Shown piece by piece: positions 19,035-30,472 of a stretch of DNA of 64,000 bases. The position numbers and the translations under genes are program-made. This DNA comes from Azotobacter vinelandii (lineage in GTDB: Bacteria > Pseudomonadota > Gammaproteobacteria > Pseudomonadales > Pseudomonadaceae): assembly GCF_001571105.1 (NCBI RefSeq), contig NZ_BCTD01000008.1; one strand, written 5' to 3'. The notes under the pieces are model-generated. The model made no database searches. It was not told the origin of the DNA and saw only the letters and a program-made list of their open reading frames with translations. Numbering within the stretch: the first letter of the stretch is position 1; each line of letters begins with the position of its first letter.

Positions 19035-20096
19035 TCACGCCGGGGCCGGTAGCCGACACAGATGACAGGTCACTTCCTCGCGATCGTGGTAGAGCTGGCG
19101 GCAGGCGACGGACACCTTGGCGCCCCGTGCGCTCAGACCATCGCGGATGCGCTCGAGCAGGCGGCGCACCTCGGCATGGCGCTGCTTCATCGGCAGCTTG
19201 AGGTTGACCACCGCCTCGCGGCAGAGCCCCTCGCCGAGCCAGGTCTCGATCAGGGCGGCCGTGCGGGCGGGCTTCTCGACGATGTCGCAGACCATCCAGT
19301 CGACCGGCCGGCGCGGGCGGAAAACGAAACCATCGGCGCGAACGTGCTCGACCAGTCCGGAATCCATCAGGCTCTGCGCCATCGGCCCGTTATCCACGGC
19401 GGTCACCTTCATATGGCGGTTGACCAGTTGCCAGGTCCAGCCACCGGGCGCGGCGCCGAGGTCCACGGCGCTCATCCCCGGCGCGAGACGCAGATCCCAG
19501 GCCTCGCGTGGAATGAACTGGTGCCAGGCCTCCTCCAGCTTGAGGGTCGAACGGCTCGGCGCCTCGCGGGGAAACTTCAGGCGCGGGATGCCCATCGGCC
19601 AGGCTGCCGAGTTGTCCGGTTCGGCCAGGCCGAGGAAAACCTCGCGGCCACTCCTGAAGGTCAGCAGCAGGCGCGGCCGGCGCGGATCGTCCAGCAATCT
19701 GCCGGTCTTGCCCAGCGCCTTGCGCAGCGGCACCTCGAACTTGCGGCAGAAGGTCGACAGCTCCTTGCCCTCGTTGCTGTCCAGCACCTCCAGCCAGAGG
19801 CTGCCGCAGACCGGGTAAGCGGCCAGGTGCTCGAGCAGGACGCCAATGCGCTCGCTCTCGGGCAGCTCGACGAAAGCGCCACGTGCCCACTGGCGGGGAA
19901 AGACCAGCCCGGCGAAGCGCAGCTCGCGCATCAGTCGCTCGGCGCCGCCCGGCTCGCTGCAGACGAATTCGGCATGGGCGCTGTTCGGCTTGGCCCTGGC
20001 ATAGCCGGCCACGTTCAGGCGTCCGGCGTGCTCGCCGATCTCGGCGCAGACTTCGCCTTCGAAACCGGGACGGCAATGCAACAACAGGCTGTTCAT
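19035..20096 (-). CDS. rlmM: 23S rRNA 2'-O-ribose methyltransferase RlmM
   Basis: The 353-residue protein methylates C2498 of 23S rRNA with S-adenosylmethionine. An N-terminal THUMP-like domain is followed by a Rossmann methyltransferase domain with the SAM motif VDLGAAPGGWTWQL (about residue 220) and a later VNLKLPMKQR that holds the catalytic lysine region. The ATG at 20096 (MNSLLLHCRPGFE) fits relatives; a start three codons earlier is possible. It is upstream of tusA. Confidence 0.95.
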   Translation of the reverse strand: MNSLLLHCRPGFEGEVCAEIGEHAGRLNVAGYARAKPNSAHAEFVCSEPGGAERLMRELRFAGLVFPRQWARGAFVELPESERIGVLLEHLAAYPVCGSLWLEVLDSNEGKELSTFCRKFEVPLRKALGKTGRLLDDPRRPRLLLTFRSGREVFLGLAEPDNSAAWPMGIPRLKFPREAPSRSTLKLEEAWHQFIPREAWDLRLAPGMSAVDLGAAPGGWTWQLVNRHMKVTAVDNGPMAQSLMDSGLVEHVRADGFVFRPRRPVDWMVCDIVEKPARTAALIETWLGEGLCREAVVNLKLPMKQRHAEVRRLLERIRDGLSARGAKVSVACRQLYHDREEVTCHLCRLPAPA

Positions 20097-20273
20097 GGTC
20101 GGCATTTTTCCTCGAGAAATCCGATCGCCCTCAGGGCCGCGCATGATAGCCAATTCGGCGGCAGCGGAGCTTCCCGGCAATCCGTTCGACTGGCGAGTCC
20201 CGCCCGGCGGAACTAGTTTGGAACATTAGCCCAGCAAGAAGCCTGTCCTGCCGAACACTCCCGGAGAACCCCG

Positions 20274-22957
<2,684 letters not shown>

Positions 22958-22961
<4 letters not shown>

Positions 22962-23296
22962 AAGCGCCAGACAGGTCTCCCTTTCAGAGGGGTAGTCGGC
23001 TGCACTGCCGTTTCGAAGGCGCTCAGATAGAAGTCCTGCACCGGTTGCCCATTCGTCCCGCTAAAGGCCGCGCCTTCCCATTGCGGATAGGACGCCCATT
23101 GCCGGTCGGCACCTGTACCGAGCAGGTCGATATTGACGAGCCCGACACTCTTGCACTGCTTGACGGGATTTTCGCTCAGGGCCATGCGCCCTCCTTCCGC
23201 CGCGACCGTATTGAACAATAACCAGCAGCAAGCCAGCCCCGTGACGGGCACAACACGGCGTACCTTCTTCTTCCTGAGGATTGAATGCCAATCCAT
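22958..23296 (-). CDS. Small exported protein of unknown function
   Basis: This 112-residue frame has an excellent AGGAGG ribosome site 4 nt before its ATG and an N-terminus typical of export: a basic stretch (RKKKVRR) followed by a hydrophobic core VVPVTGLACCWLLF and an AAEGG end. The mature part is about 75 residues with no recognised domain. It contains one Cys (QCKSVG) and an aromatic-rich SYPQWEGAAFSG region. A lipoprotein is possible if one of the CC residues is acylated, but the lipobox is poor. The gene is convergent with acnA and stands at the edge of a lower-GC stretch, so it may be an acquired or lineage-specific gene. Confidence 0.6.
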
Positions 23297-24119
23297 AGCG
23301 CCTCCTGAACATCGTATTGTTTTGCATATCGCCCGATCGAATCAGGCAACAGCGAATCCGTTCTGCTACTCCGGCGGGCGAAAAGCATTGCTCGATGCCC
23401 CCACAAGAAACAACCGCAGTGCTGGACACGTGCTCCACAAAGTGTCCGTCAGCCCCCCGGATCAACTCCGCCACTTCTAAAAGCGACCCAGGCAGTGGCA
23501 CGACTTTCATATCTTTCTTGCAATCCCGTGCAACTTGGCGCTGGAACAAGAGTCCCATACAGCGAGGAATTTGGATATGGCCTCCATTGCATTGCTTATT
23601 TCAAAACATACATGCAACGAACGTCCTGCCCTCATAACATGACTGCAATACAACCGGTTTTCTTTTCGCCCCGCTGCCGTCAAGGGCTGGTTATTCCGAG
23701 GGTCCCTGTCCTGGCTCCCCGGTAAGCTCGCGATCGCACGCGGCAAGGCCATCCACCGCATCCCGGAAGCCTGCTTGGCGCTCGGTTCCGCCAGGCGACA
23801 ATCATCATGGCAAAATGACACTGGGCATGGACGGGCGGATATAAGGTAATTCGAATCCGCCAGATCAGAACCAATTGGTCGTCAACATGCCAGCAGACAA
23901 CATCATCTCCTCCACTATGTCCGCGCCGGCTTTACCGAGCCGAGCCAGACACACGGAGAAAAGCTCCTTGCACAGCAAATCGCCCAAGCGGAACGATACC
24001 TCCAATTGAAAATGATAGCCAGTTTGTCTTCAGGTATGGCGAATAGCCACTTCAAACTGGAGACTCGAGAAAGCAATATGCCACTGATATCGGCAATATA
24101 AAACGGTAGCAAAAAGATA
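23297..24119. other. 823-bp lower-GC region without a convincing gene
   Basis: Base composition is visibly more AT-rich than the neighbours. Several short open frames exist on both strands, but none combines a ribosome site, an ATG and recognisable sequence. The best is a plus-strand frame at 23850-24101 with no ATG near its beginning. It may be decayed foreign DNA or a long regulatory spacer. Confidence 0.5.
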
Positions 24120-24821
24120 TCAGACGAACCGACCGACGGATTGCAGAAAGCCTGCAACGATATCCGAAGCGGAATCGAGGTGACGCTCGTGGGTGAAGCC
24201 TGAAGCCTTGAGTGGCTTCAGGTCATGGTCGGCGGCTTCCAGCCAATGGAGGCGTATCGTGGGCGACAGGGAATATTCTCTCACTCTGTCCCGTTTGCCC
24301 AGGGCGTCACGCTCTCCCTGAACGATCAGGGTCGGCGTCCCGAGTTCGGCCAGATGAGCCGTTCTCGGCCTGTCCGGCCTGCCTGCAGGGTGAAAAGGGT
24401 AACCCAGACAGACGAGAGCCCGGGCTTCCAACTCATCCGCCAGCAGGCTTGCCATACGCCCGCCCATCGACTTGCCGCCGATCGCCAAGGGCCCGGATAC
24501 CTCCCGGCGCAACCGCGAGTACACTTCACGCCAACAATCCAACAAGCGCGCCTGCGGATCGGGAGGACGCCTGCCACCGCCCGACCGCCGCTCCGCCATG
24601 TAGGGAAACTCGAAACGCACTACGGAAATCCCGCGAACGGCGAGACGCTCGGCCATGCCCGCCATGAATCCGCTATCCATCGGAGCGCCGGCGCCATGGG
24701 CCAGAATCAGGCAGGCATGCGACTCGGCGGGCGGCGGACCACTCCACAGCCACCGCCCCATCCCATTAGCGTCTTGCGGGCATTGATCTACGTCAATACA
24801 GATACTTTGCCCATTCACCAT
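24120..24821 (-). CDS. Alpha/beta-hydrolase family protein (TEX30/KANL3-like)
   Basis: The 233-residue protein has an early oxyanion-type LILAHGAGAPMDSGFM, the nucleophile elbow IGGKSMGGRMAS with Ser, LIVQGERDALGK containing the acidic residue, and a late ADHDLKP with the His. This matches the small hydrolases of the TEX30/dienelactone-hydrolase-like group, whose substrates are unknown. The start at 24821 has GGGG 5 nt upstream. A second ATG at 24761 (MGRWLWSGPP) lines up better with relatives; if it is the true start, the Anr box at 24783-24796 is outside the gene. It is divergent from ccoN. Confidence 0.8.
   Translation of the reverse strand: MVNGQSICIDVDQCPQDANGMGRWLWSGPPPAESHACLILAHGAGAPMDSGFMAGMAERLAVRGISVVRFEFPYMAERRSGGGRRPPDPQARLLDCWREVYSRLRREVSGPLAIGGKSMGGRMASLLADELEARALVCLGYPFHPAGRPDRPRTAHLAELGTPTLIVQGERDALGKRDRVREYSLSPTIRLHWLEAADHDLKPLKASGFTHERHLDSASDIVAGFLQSVGRFV
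24783..24796. promoter_or_regulatory. Anr/FNR box upstream of ccoN
   Basis: TTGATCTACGTCAA matches the FNR/Anr consensus TTGAT-N4-ATCAA in nine of ten fixed positions. It lies about 390 bp before ccoN and inside, or just before, the first codons of the divergent hydrolase gene. In pseudomonads the low-oxygen cbb3 operon is Anr-activated, so this is the likely activator site, implying a leader of about 350 nt. Confidence 0.6.
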
Positions 24822-25185
24822 CCTTTCCCCGCTTTAACAACGCCCAATTTTCTCGTGAAGCCTGAACATGACACATAGCCCGCCACAGAGGGGCAGAGAC
24901 CCCTCGAAGTGCGACCTGGCACCACGCCATGGATCGCTCGACCTCCTGATTGGAGCCCCGCCACCTAAACTTTCTGAAACAGTTTTGAGACAATGCCGCA
25001 TTGGCCTGTCCTTCCCGGAGCAACCACCTCGGCCAGGCCTGCCCGTAAACAGGGTCGAGTCTTTTACTGGACCTCTTTGAACACAGATCACGACGGCTCG
25101 TGCATTGCTATGGTTTTCCCCATCGAGCATGGTCGCCGCCGTTTTTCATTTCCAAAAACCTCCATTAACCGTGGAAACCTTAAGC
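24822..25185. other. 364-bp gap between hydrolase and ccoN
   Basis: No gene is seen. It should hold the ccoN leader and perhaps further promoters. No second Anr box was found. The ribosome site before ccoN is weak (GGAAA about 10 nt before the ATG). Confidence 0.5.
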
Positions 25186-26624
<1,439 letters not shown>

Positions 26625-26628
<4 letters not shown>

Positions 26629-27233
26629 AGCACGAAACACTCGAAAAGAACATTGGCCTGCTGGGTCTGTTCATGGTCGCCGCCGTCAGCATCGGTGGGC
26701 TGACCCAGATCGTTCCGCTGTTTTTCCAGGACGTCGTCAACGAGCCGGTAGAGGGCATGAAGCCCTACACCGCCCTGCAACTGGAAGGGCGCGATATCTA
26801 TATCAAGGAGGGCTGCGTCAGCTGTCACTCGCAGATGGTTCGCCCGTTCCGCGCCGAAACCGAACGTTATGGCCACTACTCGGTTGCCGGCGAGAGCGTC
26901 TGGGACCATCCGTTCCTCTGGGGCTCCAAGCGTACCGGTCCCGATCTGGCCCGCGTAGGTGGCCGCTACTCCGACGACTGGCATCGCGCGCACCTCTACA
27001 ACCCGCGCAACGTGGTGCCGGAATCGAAGATGCCCGCCTATCCCTGGCTGGTCGAGAACAAGCTGACCGGCGAGAAGACGGCCGACAAGATGGAAGCCAT
27101 GCGCACCCTCGGCGTGCCCTATTCCGACGAGGACATCGCCGGTGCCCGGGCGTCGGTCAAGGGCAAGACCGAAATGGATGCCCTGGTGGCCTATCTCCAG
27201 ATTCTCGGCACCTCCATCAAAACCAAACGGTAA
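26625..27233 (+). CDS. ccoO: cbb3-type cytochrome c oxidase subunit II
   Basis: The 202-residue subunit has one N-terminal membrane anchor (GLLGLFMVAAVSIGGL) and a periplasmic monoheme c domain with the motif EGCVSCHSQMVRPFR. A distal Met (SKMPAYPW) is the probable sixth heme ligand. It passes electrons from CcoP to CcoN. It starts inside the ccoN stop codon, and ccoQ follows after 6 bp. Confidence 0.97.
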
Positions 27234-27239
27234 CGCATC

Positions 27240-27425
27240 ATGGATATCGGGACTCTTCGCGGACTGGGCACCGCTTTGGTGTTGATCGCTTTCGTGGGAA
27301 TGCTGATCTGGGTTTTCAACAGCAAACGCAAAAAGAGCTTCGACGAAGCAGCCAACCTGCCCTTCGCCGACGAGCCCGAATCCGGGAAGCATGACGATAA
27401 AGCTTCTAGGAGCAAGAACGAATGA
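27240..27425 (+). CDS. ccoQ: cbb3-type oxidase small subunit CcoQ
   Basis: This 61-residue protein has one membrane helix (GTALVLIAFVGMLIWVF) followed by a basic SKRKKSF and a charged tail, the normal form of CcoQ, which helps keep the oxidase complex stable. It overlaps ccoP by 4 bp. Confidence 0.93.
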   Translation: MDIGTLRGLGTALVLIAFVGMLIWVFNSKRKKSFDEAANLPFADEPESGKHDDKASRSKNE

Positions 27426-28342
27426 CTTCATTCTGGAGTTCGTACATCACTCTACTTACCGTCGGAACCCTCGTTGCCGTTACCTGGTTGCTCTTTGCGA
27501 CCCGCAAAGGCGAACGCAAGGGCACCACCGACCAGACCATGGGACACGCCTTCGACGGGATCGAGGAGTATGACAACCCATTGCCCAAGTGGTGGTTCTG
27601 GCTGTTCCTCGGCACCGTGATCTTCGCGGTCGGCTACCTGGCCCTCTATCCGGGTCTGGGTAACTGGAAAGGCGTACTGCCCGGCTACGAGGAAGGCTGG
27701 ACCGGCGTCAATCAATACCAGAAGGAAATGGCCAAGGCCGACGAGCAATATGGTCCGCTGTTCCAGAAATACGCCGCCATGCCGATCGAGGAAGTAGCCA
27801 AGCAGGAACAAGCCCTGAAGATGGGGGGACGCATCTTTGCCTCCAACTGTTCCGTGTGCCATGGCTCCGATGCCAAGGGCGCCTACGGCTTCCCCAACCT
27901 GACGGACAACGACTGGCTGTATGGCGGTGAGCCGGAAACCATCAAGACCACCATCATGGAGGGTCGCAAGGCTGCCATGCCGGCATGGAAAGACGTGATT
28001 GGCGAGGAAGGTATCAAGAACACTGCGGCCTACGTGCGCAGCCTGTCCAATCTCAAGGCCCCGGAAGGCGTGGAAGTCGACCTGGCCGAAGGCCAGAAGA
28101 TCTTCCAGACCAACTGTGTGGTCTGCCATGGCCCCGAGGGCAAGGGAGTCCATGCCATGGGTGCTCCCAACCTGACCGACCGCGTATGGCTCTACGGCTC
28201 CAGCTTCGCCCAGGTCCAGCAGACCCTGCGCCATGGACGCAACGGCAACATGCCAGCCCACAAGGACTTTCTGGGCAACGACAAGGCACACCTGGTAGCC
28301 GCTTACGTGTATAGCCTGTCGAACAAAGCCACGGAGAAATGA
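27422..28342 (+). CDS. ccoP: cbb3-type cytochrome c oxidase subunit III (diheme)
   Basis: The 306-residue diheme cytochrome c has two N-terminal membrane segments (about residues 5-23 and 58-78) and two CxxCH motifs, NCSVCHGSD (about residue 142) and NCVVCHGPE (about residue 231), each followed by its own downstream Met segment (AAMPAWKD and NMPAHKD). It receives electrons from soluble cytochromes for CcoO/CcoN. It is the last structural gene of the operon; a strong hairpin follows its stop codon. Confidence 0.97.
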   Translation: MTSFWSSYITLLTVGTLVAVTWLLFATRKGERKGTTDQTMGHAFDGIEEYDNPLPKWWFWLFLGTVIFAVGYLALYPGLGNWKGVLPGYEEGWTGVNQYQKEMAKADEQYGPLFQKYAAMPIEEVAKQEQALKMGGRIFASNCSVCHGSDAKGAYGFPNLTDNDWLYGGEPETIKTTIMEGRKAAMPAWKDVIGEEGIKNTAAYVRSLSNLKAPEGVEVDLAEGQKIFQTNCVVCHGPEGKGVHAMGAPNLTDRVWLYGSSFAQVQQTLRHGRNGNMPAHKDFLGNDKAHLVAAYVYSLSNKATEK

Positions 28343-28347
28343 TCGCC

Positions 28348-28376
28348 TGCAGGTGCGACCAGCGGTCGCACCTGCA
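28348..28376 (+). terminator. Strong hairpin between ccoP and ccoG
   Basis: A perfect 13-bp stem (28348-28360 with 28364-28376) has a 3-nt AGC loop and begins 6 bp after the ccoP stop. No T-run follows, so it may protect the 3' end of ccoNOQP mRNA or act as a partial attenuator rather than a full terminator. Confidence 0.6.
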
Positions 28377-28471
28377 TCCGACTCGCCAGGCCTACAATCT
28401 ACCAGAAGGTAAACTGTTCCCGGCCGCCCTCGTATCGGCCGGGTCACCTTCCAACGCCGTGGTAAGCATTG

Positions 28472-29884
28472 ATGAGCGAGCAAATCCCCGCCCGAGACGT
28501 CACTCCAGAGGACAAAGGCAGCGACAGCGTCGATCTCTATGTCCAACGTGAAAAAATCTATACCCGTGCCTTCACCGGCCTGTACCGCAACCTGCGACGT
28601 ACCGGTGGTCTGGCGCTCTTCATTCTCTTTTTCGGTACCGTCTGGCTGAACTGGGACGGTCACCAAGCCGTCTGGTGGGACCTGCCGGAACGCAAGTTCT
28701 ACATCTTCGGCGCCACATTCTGGCCCCAGGACTTCATGCTCCTGTCCTGGCTACTCATCATTTGTGCCTTCGGCCTGTTCTTCGTCACCGTCTTCGCCGG
28801 ACGTATCTGGTGTGGTTATACCTGCCCGCAAAGCGTTTTCACCTGGGTCTACATGTGGGCGGAAAAGGTCACCGAAGGGGACCGTAACCAGCGCATGAAA
28901 CTGGACAAGGCCCCGCTGAACGGACAGAAACTCCTGCGCAAGGTGGCCAAGCACGGCATCTGGCTGGGAGTCGCCCTGCTCACCGCAATCACCTTCGTCG
29001 GCTACTTCACCCCCATCCGCCAGTTGCTGCCCGATCTGCTGAGCCTCGATGTCGGGGGCTGGGCCCTGTTCTGGATTGCCTTCTTCACCCTGGCCACCTA
29101 TGGCAACGCCGGTTTCCTCCGGGAGCAGGTGTGCGTCCACATGTGCCCCTATGCCCGTTTCCAGAGCGTGATGTTCGACAAGGACACGCTGATCGTCTCC
29201 TATGATCCGAACCGTGGCGAGCAGCGCGGCCCACGCAAGAAAAACATCGACTACAAGGCCCAGGGTCTGGGCGACTGCATCGACTGCACCATGTGCGTCC
29301 AGGTGTGTCCCACCGGAATCGATATCCGTGATGGCCTGCAGTTCGAGTGCATTGGCTGTGCTGCCTGTATCGATGCCTGCGACTCCATCATGGCAAAGAT
29401 GAATTATCCGAAAGGCCTGATCAGCTACACGACCGAGCACAGGCTGTCCGGCGAGGAGACCCGCCTGCTGCGCCCACGCCTGATCGGCTATGCCATCGCG
29501 CTGGTCGCCATGACAAGCGTGTTCGGATACGCCGTTTCCAATCGCTCGCTGGTCGAACTGGATGTGCTGAAGGATCGGGTGCTCTATCGCGAAAACAACG
29601 ATGGCCGCATCGAGAACGTCTATATCCTGAAAGTGATGAACAAGGCCCAGCGTGACCTCACCTTCGTGATCGACGCCAAGGGCCTCGACGGTCTCATCTA
29701 TGAAGGCCAGCGCGAAGTGCGGGCCAGCGCCGGAGAAATTCTGTCGATCCCGGTGGAACTGTCCATCGATCCGGACAAGCTGCCCTCGAGCACCAACGAC
29801 ATCGTTTTCCGGATACGGTCCGCCGACGACCCGAGCATTCACCAAGACGCCGACAGTCGCTTCATAGGTCCCAGCGTCCGCTAG
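28472..29884 (+). CDS. ccoG: Cytochrome c oxidase accessory protein CcoG
   Basis: The 470-residue membrane protein (FixG family) carries several transmembrane helices, a WCGYTCPQSVF motif, and a dicluster ferredoxin domain with CIDCTMCVQVCPTG and CIGCAACIDACD for two [4Fe-4S] clusters, followed by a C-terminal immunoglobulin-like domain. CcoG is reported to act as a copper(II) reductase during cbb3 assembly. The ATG at 28472 is used; a TTG one codon earlier is in frame. CcoH follows 12 bp later. Confidence 0.95.
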   Translation: MSEQIPARDVTPEDKGSDSVDLYVQREKIYTRAFTGLYRNLRRTGGLALFILFFGTVWLNWDGHQAVWWDLPERKFYIFGATFWPQDFMLLSWLLIICAFGLFFVTVFAGRIWCGYTCPQSVFTWVYMWAEKVTEGDRNQRMKLDKAPLNGQKLLRKVAKHGIWLGVALLTAITFVGYFTPIRQLLPDLLSLDVGGWALFWIAFFTLATYGNAGFLREQVCVHMCPYARFQSVMFDKDTLIVSYDPNRGEQRGPRKKNIDYKAQGLGDCIDCTMCVQVCPTGIDIRDGLQFECIGCAACIDACDSIMAKMNYPKGLISYTTEHRLSGEETRLLRPRLIGYAIALVAMTSVFGYAVSNRSLVELDVLKDRVLYRENNDGRIENVYILKVMNKAQRDLTFVIDAKGLDGLIYEGQREVRASAGEILSIPVELSIDPDKLPSSTNDIVFRIRSADDPSIHQDADSRFIGPSVR

Positions 29885-29896
29885 CCAGGGTAACGC

Positions 29897-30400
29897 ATGC
29901 ATCCGACAAACAGTGAAACCAGCCGCTGGTACAAGCAGTTCTGGGCTTGGTTCGTCATCGCGATCCTCCTCTGCTCGGTGGTGCTGGGCACCAGCCTGCT
30001 GGTGATTTCCATCCGCGAGGCGGATAGCCTGGTGGTAGACAACTACTATGATGCCGGCAAGGGAATCAACACCTCGCTGGAGCGAGAGCACCTCGCTCGC
30101 CGCCTGGGCGTGCAGGCCCGGCTCGAGCTCCATGAGGCGGATGGTATCGCCGAGATTCGGCTGACCGGCAACAGCCACCCCCAGCAACTGGTGCTCAACC
30201 TGATCTCGCCGACCCAGGAGGAGAAGGACCGCCGAATCGTGCTGCAACCGCAGACCGGTGACCTCTATCGGGGCCAGATGCAGGATGCGGTGCAAGGACG
30301 CCGCTTCGTCGAGATCCTCGGCCGGGAAGGCGAAAAGGATTGGCGCCTGTTCGAGGAGAAAACCCTCGAAACCGGCGTCGCCCTCGAACTGGGCGATTGA
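29897..30400 (+). CDS. ccoH: cbb3 oxidase assembly protein CcoH (FixH)
   Basis: The 167-residue protein has a single N-terminal membrane helix (FVIAILLCSVVLGTSLLVIS) and a periplasmic FixH domain with the conserved VVDNYYDAGKGIN segment. It assists assembly and stability of the cbb3 complex. An AGGGTAACGC ribosome site precedes the start. An inverted repeat follows its stop codon, before ccoI. Confidence 0.93.
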   Translation: MHPTNSETSRWYKQFWAWFVIAILLCSVVLGTSLLVISIREADSLVVDNYYDAGKGINTSLEREHLARRLGVQARLELHEADGIAEIRLTGNSHPQQLVLNLISPTQEEKDRRIVLQPQTGDLYRGQMQDAVQGRRFVEILGREGEKDWRLFEEKTLETGVALELGD

Positions 30401-30405
30401 AAGAA

Positions 30406-30430
30406 GTCGACGGCGGGTCCTGCCGTCGAC
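30406..30430 (+). other. Inverted repeat between ccoH and ccoI
   Basis: GTCGACGGC (30406-30414) and GCCGTCGAC (30422-30430) form a perfect 9-bp stem with a 7-nt loop, 5 bp after the ccoH stop. No T-run follows, so it is more likely an mRNA-processing or attenuation element than a terminator. Confidence 0.45.
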
Positions 30431-30472
30431 CCACCCAGGCGTCAATCATCCATCTCGCATTCGGCACCCTCC

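Noticed and set aside
23507..23821. Minus-strand 104-codon frame in the lower-GC gap
   Set aside because: GTG start without a ribosome site and no recognisable sequence.
23850..24101. Plus-strand frame with a helical-looking segment (QQIAQAERYLQLKMIASL)
   Set aside because: No ATG or ribosome site at its beginning and no family recognised; kept only as a possible gene remnant.
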